Position numbers and translations under genes: made by a program. A DNA stretch of 45,762 nt from Burkholderiales bacterium (lineage in GTDB: Bacteria; Pseudomonadota; Gammaproteobacteria; Burkholderiales; Burkholderiaceae_C): contig JACPYV010000199.1 in NCBI GenBank assembly GCA_016195825.1, positions 1 through 45,762 on the forward strand, given 5' to 3'. This document shows, one piece after another, positions 39,678-45,762 of this stretch. The number at the start of each line of letters is the position of its first letter. Positions within the stretch are counted from its first letter, which is position 1. The notes under the pieces are model-generated. The model had not been told where the DNA came from, did no database searches, and was given only the letters and a program-made list of their open reading frames with translations.

Positions 39678-40807
39678 GCGCGCCGCTCATCGAAAAGCTG
39701 CCCGAGGGCCTCGCCAACCTCGCCGACTTCGAAGCCCCCGCCCAGGCCCGCGTCGATGCCGCCGCCTGGGCCTACCTGAACGGCGGCGCGGCTGACGAGA
39801 TCACGCTGCGCGCCAACCGGGCCGCGTGGGACGCCCTGCGGCTGCAGCCGCGCGTGCTGCGCGACCTGGCCGGCGGCCACACGCGCGTCACGCTGCTGGG
39901 CCGCGAACTGCGCCACCCCATCCTGCTGGCGCCCATCGCCTACCAGCGCCTCTTCCACGCCGACGGCGAGCTGGCCATCGCGCACGCCGCCGCCGCGCAG
40001 GAGGCGGGCCTCATCCTCAGCGCCCAGGCCAGCGTGGACATGGAAGCCGTCGCCGCGCCCATGCGGGCCGACGCCGGCGCGGGCCCGCTGTGGTTCCAGC
40101 TCTACTGGCGCGACGACCGCGACTTCATGCGTGCGCTGCTCCGGCGCATCGAAGCTGCCGGCTTCCAGGCCCTGGTGCTGACCGTGGACGCCCCCGTGCA
40201 CGGCGCGCGTGACCGCGAGCGCCGCACGGGCTTCAAGCTGCCCGACAACATCCGTGCCGTGAACCTCGGCGGCCTCAAGAAGCCGCTGAACCTGCAGCCC
40301 GGCCAGAGTGCGCTGTTCGACGGCCTGATGCCACGCGCCGCCACCTGGGCAGAGATCGACTGGTTGCGCTCGATGAGCTCGCTGCCACTGCTGCTCAAGG
40401 GCGTCACGCACGCCGACGACGCACGCGAAGCGCTGGCCCGTGGCGTGACGGGCTTCGTCGTCTCCAACCACGGCGGCCGCGCGCTGGACACCTTGCCCGC
40501 CACCGCCGAACTGCTGCCGCCCTTGCGCGCCGCGCTGGGCCCCGACGTACCGCTGCTCGTCGACGGCGGCATCCGCCGCGGCACTGATGTGCTCAAGGCC
40601 ATCGCGCTGGGCGCCAACGCCGTGCTGCTCGGCCGCCCGTACGTGCACGCGCTCGCGGCCAGCGGCGCTTTGGGCGTGGCCCATGCGCTGCGCCTGCTGC
40701 GCGACGAGCTGGAGATCGCGATGGCGCTCTGCGGCTGCAAGACTCTCGCCGACGCCGGCCCGGCGCTGCTCTGGCCCGGCACCTTTCCTCAAAGGACACC
40801 CCAATGA
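39674..40807 (+). CDS. FMN-dependent alpha-hydroxy-acid oxidase/dehydrogenase (LldD-like)
   Basis: This 377-residue TIM-barrel flavoenzyme belongs to the lactate dehydrogenase/glycolate oxidase family. It has [17 protein letters not shown] at about 32-48, catalytic His266 in [11 protein letters not shown], Lys242 in LLKGVTH and the FMN-phosphate motif [26 protein letters not shown] in two parts. The GTG at 39674 is chosen because it overlaps the piuC stop as GTGA; a GTG at 39662 is also possible. It has no membrane-binding loop of the classic LldD kind that I can see. Coupling to piuC and to the next gene (ATGA) places it in the Fur-regulated operon, so a role in siderophore or hydroxy-acid metabolism is possible. 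Confidence 0.88.
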   Translation: MSAPLIEKLPEGLANLADFEAPAQARVDAAAWAYLNGGAADEITLRANRAAWDALRLQPRVLRDLAGGHTRVTLLGRELRHPILLAPIAYQRLFHADGELAIAHAAAAQEAGLILSAQASVDMEAVAAPMRADAGAGPLWFQLYWRDDRDFMRALLRRIEAAGFQALVLTVDAPVHGARDRERRTGFKLPDNIRAVNLGGLKKPLNLQPGQSALFDGLMPRAATWAEIDWLRSMSSLPLLLKGVTHADDAREALARGVTGFVVSNHGGRALDTLPATAELLPPLRAALGPDVPLLVDGGIRRGTDVLKAIALGANAVLLGRPYVHALAASGALGVAHALRLLRDELEIAMALCGCKTLADAGPALLWPGTFPQRTPQ

Positions 40808-41091
40808 AACACCTGCTCATCAGCACCCTGCTGGCCGCCACCGCTGGCGCAGCCTTCGCCCACGGCAATGTGAGCTGCCCTGCCGTGCCCAAGGAAGAGA
40901 AGAAGCCGCAGATGGAGCTGCAGAAGAAGCTCGAAGGCGAAGGCTGGAAGGTCCGCAAGGTCCAGAACTACAACGGCTGCTACGAGGTCTATGGCTTCGA
41001 CGGCCAAGGCAAGAAGGCCGAGGCCTTCTTCAACCCCAAGAGCTTTGAGCGCGTCTACCCCGAAGGCGAGCAGCCCGCCGACAAGAAGTAA
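40804..41091 (+). CDS. Periplasmic PepSY-type small protein
   Basis: This 95-residue protein has a signal peptide ([19 protein letters not shown], cleavage before His20) and a short PepSY-like domain (LQKKLEGEGWKVRKVQNYNGCYEVYGFDGQGKKAEAFFNP split over two strands). Two cysteines, in VSCPAV and NGCYEV, may form a disulfide. Small PepSY proteins often accompany cytochrome b561-like reductases, as here, where the cytochrome gene follows after three bases. Function unknown. Confidence 0.85.
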   Translation: MKHLLISTLLAATAGAAFAHGNVSCPAVPKEEKKPQMELQKKLEGEGWKVRKVQNYNGCYEVYGFDGQGKKAEAFFNPKSFERVYPEGEQPADKK

Positions 41092-41094
41092 GCC

Positions 41095-41640
41095 ATGCAC
41101 ATCCGCGTCTGGGACGCGCTCGTGCGCGCGCTGCACTGGACACTGGCCGCTGCCGTGGCCACCGCATTGATCAGCGGCCACTGGCCGCCCAGCCACTTCG
41201 ACGCCGTGCACCACACCGCCGGTTACGTGGCCGGCGCGGCCGTCGCGCTGAGGCTGGCCTGGGGCTTTGCGGGCGGGCGCTACGCGCGCCTTGCGCAGTT
41301 CGTGCGCAGCCCGCGTGCCGTGCTCGCCTACGCCCGCGCGATGCGCGCCGGCCATGAGCCGCGTTACATCGGCCATAACCCCCTGGGCGGCTGGATGGTG
41401 CTGCTGCTGTGGGGTGTGGCCTTCGCCGTCTCCGCCACCGGCTGGCTCTACACGACCGACTGGCTGTGGGGCTACGAATGGCTGTCGGACCTGCACGCCG
41501 CGCTCGCATGGCTGATCGCCACGCTGGTCATCGGCCATCTCGGTGGTGTCGTGATGGCGAGCTGGCGGCATCGCGAGAACCTCGTCGGCGCCATGTTCAG
41601 CGGCAGGAAACGTGTGCCCGAAGCCGGCGACATCGACTGA
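41095..41640 (+). CDS. Cytochrome b561-family membrane protein
   Basis: This 181-residue four-helix membrane protein belongs to the b-type cytochrome family (cytochrome b561 / Ni-Fe hydrogenase b-subunit type). Likely haem-ligating histidines are in RALHWTLA, FDAVHHTAGY, SDLHAALAW and VIGHLGGV. With the PepSY protein upstream, it could pass electrons to periplasmic ferric siderophores, in line with the iron-uptake operon, but this is inference. It ends the gene run that starts at tonB. Confidence 0.9.
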   Translation: MHIRVWDALVRALHWTLAAAVATALISGHWPPSHFDAVHHTAGYVAGAAVALRLAWGFAGGRYARLAQFVRSPRAVLAYARAMRAGHEPRYIGHNPLGGWMVLLLWGVAFAVSATGWLYTTDWLWGYEWLSDLHAALAWLIATLVIGHLGGVVMASWRHRENLVGAMFSGRKRVPEAGDID

Positions 41641-41691
41641 GATCGACGCTGCCAAAGGCCTCGTTTGACGCAAGGCCGCGACAACCCCGAT

Positions 41692-41726
41692 GTTTCCTGG
41701 GGAGATACGCGTTTCCTCCTGGGAGA
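41692..41726 (+). repeat. Imperfect direct repeat upstream of the SWIB gene
   Basis: GTTTCCTGGGGAGA (41692-41705) and GTTTCCTCCTGGGAGA (41711-41726) are near-identical units spaced 5 bases apart, about 125 bases upstream of the SWIB gene start. They may be binding sites in the promoter region. The rest of the 210-base gap shows no clear core promoter; GGAG at 41837-41840 is the likely ribosome binding site. Confidence 0.4.
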
Positions 41727-41850
41727 AAGCCTTCTATTCCTCCATGGAGCGCAGTACCATCGCCGCCGCAGGGTGCTAGAGAGTATTGAAGGCTTACGCG
41801 GCCTTCACCCGGGCCCGGCACATCAACAACCTTTGATGGAGTGAATCGAC

Positions 41851-42279
41851 ATGGCAACTGCGAAGAAGGCCGCGCCCGCGAAGAAGGCGGCACCGGCAAA
41901 GAAGGCCGCCGCACCGGCGAAGAAGGCGGCAGCGCCCGCCAAGAAGGCGGCGGCTCCGGCCAAGAAGGCCGCTGCGCCTGCGAAGAAGGCAGCTGCTCCG
42001 GCCAAGAAGGCCGCTGCGCCCGCCAAGAAGCGCACGCCCAACGCCGCCTTCATGAAGGCCCTCACCCCCAGCGCGGCCCTGGCCGCCATCGTCGGCGCCA
42101 GCCCGCTGCCGCGCACCGACGTGACCAAGAAGGTCTGGGAGTACATCAAGAAGAACAAGCTGCAGGACGAGCTGCAGAAGCGCGTCATCAACGCCGACGC
42201 CAAGCTGAAGGAAATCTTCGGCAAGGCCAAGGCCGACATGTTCGAGATGACCAAGCTGATCAACAGCCACCTGAAGTGA
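41851..42279 (+). CDS. SWIB/MDM2-domain protein with histone-H1-like Lys/Ala repeat tail
   Basis: The 142-residue protein has two parts. Residues 7-60 are tandem repeats: AAPAKK twice, then AAAPAKK six times, resembling the basic tail of histone H1 or bacterial AlgP/HU-like proteins and likely to bind DNA. Residues about 64-142 are a SWIB domain (FMKALTPSAALAAIVGASPLPRTDV, then KKVWEYIKKNKLQ and the DAKLKEIFGKAKADMFEM end). SWIB domains are known from eukaryotic chromatin remodellers and from chlamydiae. A chromosome-compacting or regulatory role is likely but unproven. It is monocistronic, with a strong terminator. Confidence 0.93.
   Translation: MATAKKAAPAKKAAPAKKAAAPAKKAAAPAKKAAAPAKKAAAPAKKAAAPAKKAAAPAKKRTPNAAFMKALTPSAALAAIVGASPLPRTDVTKKVWEYIKKNKLQDELQKRVINADAKLKEIFGKAKADMFEMTKLINSHLK
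41869..42030 (+). repeat. Tandem 18/21-bp coding repeats (Lys/Ala/Pro tail)
   Basis: Eight in-frame tandem units encode AAPAKK (two copies) and AAAPAKK (six copies). The DNA copies differ at third positions, so the array is older than a very recent expansion, but it could still vary in copy number between strains. Confidence 0.9.
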
Positions 42280-42310
42280 TGCGGCGCCGCGCAAGCGGCA
42301 CGCGGAACCG

Positions 42311-42336
42311 AGCCCGGCACTGCCGGGCTTTTTTTT
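42311..42336 (+). terminator. Intrinsic terminator after the SWIB gene
   Basis: AGCCCGGCA-C-TGCCGGGCT is followed by eight T residues. It lies 31 bases after the SWIB stop and is the strongest terminator in the window. Confidence 0.95.
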
Positions 42337-42370
42337 GCTTCGCGCCGATGTGCGGCGCTACGTCCTTCGC

Positions 42371-42817
42371 ATGGCCCTGACTCGCCCGCACCTCATCAGG
42401 AAGATCGTGCTGCCGCTGGGCGCCGTCGCCGCACTCGGGGCCACCGCGCTACTGATCAGCCACGGCTGCAGCCGCACACGCCCCGACGCCGACGTGCGCA
42501 CACTGTTCGTCGAGTGCGGCAATGCCGATGACCCGCCGGGCACGGGCATGCCCGCCTGGCCCGATGGCAGGCAGCGCTACTACACGCGCCAGCACTGGAC
42601 CGAAGCGGGCGAGCTGAAGGCCGAGGTCTGGGAATTCCTAGAACCGGGTCATGTGCTGGTGTCAGCCGACACCGAAGTCGAGGGACGGCGGCTCATCATC
42701 AAGCCGCGTTGGCGAGTGCCCACGGGCAGCCCGGTCGCCGCCTGCCACGCCAAGTTCGGCGTGGAGGTCACCCTGCGCGGGCTGCCGCGCGGCGACCATG
42801 TCATCGACGCCCGATGA
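42371..42817 (+). CDS. Hypothetical membrane-anchored or secreted protein
   Basis: I do not recognise this 148-residue protein. The ATG at 42371 gives a basic N-terminus and a hydrophobic segment (about 11-33) ending ISHGCSR, which could be a membrane anchor or an atypical lipoprotein signal. The remainder is soluble, with two further cysteines (FVECGNA and AACHAKFG), and looks beta-rich. An in-frame start at 42335 would fall inside the terminator and is rejected. It converges on the receiver-domain gene, ending three bases before it. Confidence 0.65.
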   Translation: MALTRPHLIRKIVLPLGAVAALGATALLISHGCSRTRPDADVRTLFVECGNADDPPGTGMPAWPDGRQRYYTRQHWTEAGELKAEVWEFLEPGHVLVSADTEVEGRRLIIKPRWRVPTGSPVAACHAKFGVEVTLRGLPRGDHVIDAR

Positions 42818-42820
42818 AAC

Positions 42821-43210
42821 TCAGCGCAGCCCCTGCAACGCGCCCTGCAGCTTGGGCACGTCGATGGGCTTGAGCCAGTAGTCGTCGAAGCCAGCCGCGC
42901 GTGCGGCGCGCACCACGGCACTGGGGTCGTCGGCCGACAGCGCCACCCAACGAACGCCCTGCAGTGCCTCGGACAGGGCGCCGTCCGCCTGGACGCGCGC
43001 GCGCAGTTCCAGCCCCGTCATGTCGGGCAGGTTCATGTCCACCAGCACGATCGCCGGCCGGCGGTCGGCCAGGGCGGCCAGCGCCTCGGCACCCGTCTCG
43101 GCCATGCGCAGCTCCCAACCCGGCAGCAGCCGGAACACCTCCTCCATCAGGATCAGGTGGATGCGGTCGTCTTCAACGTAAAGCACCAGCGGCGGGGCGC
43201 GGTCGGGCAT
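42821..43210 (-). CDS. Single-domain (CheY-like) response regulator
   Basis: This 129-residue protein is only a receiver domain. It has the acidic pair Asp14/Asp15 (YVEDD), phospho-acceptor Asp58 in VLVDMNLPDM, Ser92 in the ALSA position and Lys114 in WLKPID. With no output domain, it must act by protein contact, like CheY or a phosphorelay intermediate. No kinase is adjacent, so its partner is unknown. The start at 43210 gives MPDRAPPLVLYVEDD; a longer frame to 43288 is less likely. Confidence 0.9.
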   Translation of the reverse strand: MPDRAPPLVLYVEDDRIHLILMEEVFRLLPGWELRMAETGAEALAALADRRPAIVLVDMNLPDMTGLELRARVQADGALSEALQGVRWVALSADDPSAVVRAARAAGFDDYWLKPIDVPKLQGALQGLR

Positions 43211-43389
43211 GGCGGGATCGGGGGGCAGGTACGGCGGTCGGCACGATAGCAGCAATGCCCGCCGGCCCCGGGAAGGCGCCGGCCGCAATCGTTCTCAGCC
43301 ATTTGCGTGATTTTTCGCACCCGCGCAGCACCCCTGCTTCGGGGGTCTTCAACGCGTAAAAACCCTAGATATCCCTAACATGAGGCCAT

Positions 43390-43416
43390 GCGCCCTGGTT
43401 CGGGCGCGTTCTTTTT
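43390..43416 (+). terminator. Terminator-like hairpin just upstream of the PEP-CTERM gene
   Basis: GCGCCC-TGGTTC-GGGCGC is followed by GTTCTTTTT. It ends 12 bases before the ATG at 43429. Since the upstream gene is on the other strand, nothing obvious needs terminating here, so it could be a leader attenuator or a structure covering the ribosome binding site. The rest of the gap 43211-43389 must hold the promoters of the divergent genes; a short second hairpin (CCCC-TGCTTC-GGGG) lies near 43330-43343. Confidence 0.5.
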
Positions 43417-43428
43417 CCGGGCCGCCCG

Positions 43429-44247
43429 ATGTCCCTGATCGCCACTCTCGCTCTCGCCGTCTCCGCCGGCTCCACGCTGCCCGCATGCAGCTGGGACCGC
43501 CCGGGCGTCAACCCATTCATGGGCGACGTGGTTGCGGCCGTCGATCGCTACCAGGACATCCCCGCCGCGACGCGTGACAAGCTCAAGGCGCGCATGAAGG
43601 CCCGCAGCTATGACGACATCGCCGTCATCGAGCGGGACGGCATCCACGGCAAGGCGGCCTACGCGCCAGAGATCCGCGACATGCACTTCGGCCCCGGCGC
43701 GGTCTGCCGCACGGTCACGCGCACCAAGTGGACGGCCAAGACGCAGGAGCGCGGCCTGGTCTATTGCGAGGACGGCCAGTGCATCCTGGTGCCCACGGTC
43801 TGCCGTAACGTCAGCCGCATCCGCCGCCTGGACAAGCCCACGGCCGTCGCGCCAGCCCAGGCCAACAACGTCGCATCGTCCACCCGAGAGGGCGAGGAAA
43901 TGGCGCCGCTGGAATTTGAGGCACCTGCCGCCGGCCCGATGGCCGCCGCCGCGCCGGACAGCTTTGCGCAACGCTCCGGCGTGCCGGCGCTGGGTGGCGG
44001 CGCGTCGCCGGCCCAGGGTGGCAGCGGCGGCCTGATCGGCGGCAGCGCACCCGGCCCGCAGGTGGCCGGCGGCGGCCTGCCCGGGCTGGTCAACCTGGGC
44101 ATGCCGGCCCTGCCGCCCGGCACCGTGCGCGTGGCCGAGTCGCCCAGCCTGCCGGGCATCGCACCGGCCGTACCCGAGCCCGGCACCTGGGCCATGGCCC
44201 TCGCCGGCCTGCTGGTGGTGGGCTGGCGCGCCCGGCGCCGCGCCTGA
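43429..44247 (+). CDS. PEP-CTERM sorting-domain protein
   Basis: This 272-residue exported protein has a short N-terminal signal-like segment (MSLIATLALAVSAGSTLPACS) and a central domain with RDMHFGPGAVCRTV and four to five cysteines. A low-complexity Gly/Ala/Pro region follows, then a C-terminal PEP-CTERM tripartite signal (VPEPGTW, a hydrophobic helix, and WRARRRA). PEP-CTERM proteins are processed by exosortase (EpsH/XrtA) and linked to exopolysaccharide or biofilm matrix; no exosortase gene is in this window. The RDMHFG motif recurs in a PEP-CTERM subgroup of unknown role. Confidence 0.85.
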   Translation: MSLIATLALAVSAGSTLPACSWDRPGVNPFMGDVVAAVDRYQDIPAATRDKLKARMKARSYDDIAVIERDGIHGKAAYAPEIRDMHFGPGAVCRTVTRTKWTAKTQERGLVYCEDGQCILVPTVCRNVSRIRRLDKPTAVAPAQANNVASSTREGEEMAPLEFEAPAAGPMAAAAPDSFAQRSGVPALGGGASPAQGGSGGLIGGSAPGPQVAGGGLPGLVNLGMPALPPGTVRVAESPSLPGIAPAVPEPGTWAMALAGLLVVGWRARRRA

Positions 44248-44269
44248 TTCGCGCCTGATTCGCCCCTGA

Positions 44270-45762
<1,493 letters not shown>

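Noticed and set aside
41869..42030. Tandem repeats as a CRISPR array
   Set aside because: The units are 18-21 bp, contiguous without spacers and fully coding in frame for a Lys/Ala/Pro tail.

Overview
This is a gene-dense, high-GC chromosomal segment with Betaproteobacterial content, most like Burkholderiales of the Rubrivivax/Roseateles/Comamonadaceae type. Supporting signs are a gatCAB operon divergent from mreBCD-mrdA-rodA, a LexA-controlled recA-recX pair, a DUF2889 gene before sucCD, a lysine/alanine-repeat SWIB protein, a PEP-CTERM protein and uvrA. This placement is inferred from gene content only. No tRNA, rRNA, insertion sequence, prophage or CRISPR array was seen.

Layout: 1-452 is the end of an unknown coiled-coil protein. 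509-3742 is gatCAB on the minus strand. 3953-9763 is the cell-elongation operon mreB-mreC-mreD-mrdA-rodA. 9753-12010 is a two-component system on the minus strand. 12158-13792 holds recA-recX with a LexA box. 13969-16638 holds a DUF2889 gene and sucCD, closed by a terminator. 16766-20119 is an apparent operon of a TerC protein, a Ser/Thr kinase, a PP2C phosphatase and an FHA protein. 20358-21143 is a class II cyclic-nucleotide phosphodiesterase. 21324-32667 is a type IV pilin gene behind a sigma-54 promoter, followed by nine packed envelope/glycan genes that look like a pilin-glycosylation or surface-glycan island. 32658-34816 is moaC and a BepA-like protease. 34842-35359 holds two gene remnants. 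35377-41640 has a small membrane protein and then a Fur-boxed iron-uptake cluster (TonB, Fiu-like receptor, PiuC, a flavin oxidase, a PepSY protein and cytochrome b561). 41851-45762 holds the SWIB protein, a small unknown, a lone receiver domain, the PEP-CTERM protein and the C-terminal half of uvrA.

The most striking observation is in the elongation operon. MreB lacks exactly 20 residues of its otherwise very conserved sequence, apparently by a 60-bp in-frame deletion between short direct repeats. RodA carries an in-frame amber codon (TAG at 8951-8953) where the family has a conserved glutamine. mreC, mreD and mrdA read as intact. Two lesions in one pathway, in a window where almost every other gene is whole, suggest loss of rod-shape maintenance (a coccoid or shape-altered strain), unless both are sequence errors.

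Other points of interest are the sigma-54 pilin promoter and serine-ended pilin beside a PglL-like ligase, an alpha-hydroxy-acid oxidase translationally coupled into a siderophore operon, a decayed GST/TetR divergent pair, and a SWIB protein with a histone-H1-like repeat tail.
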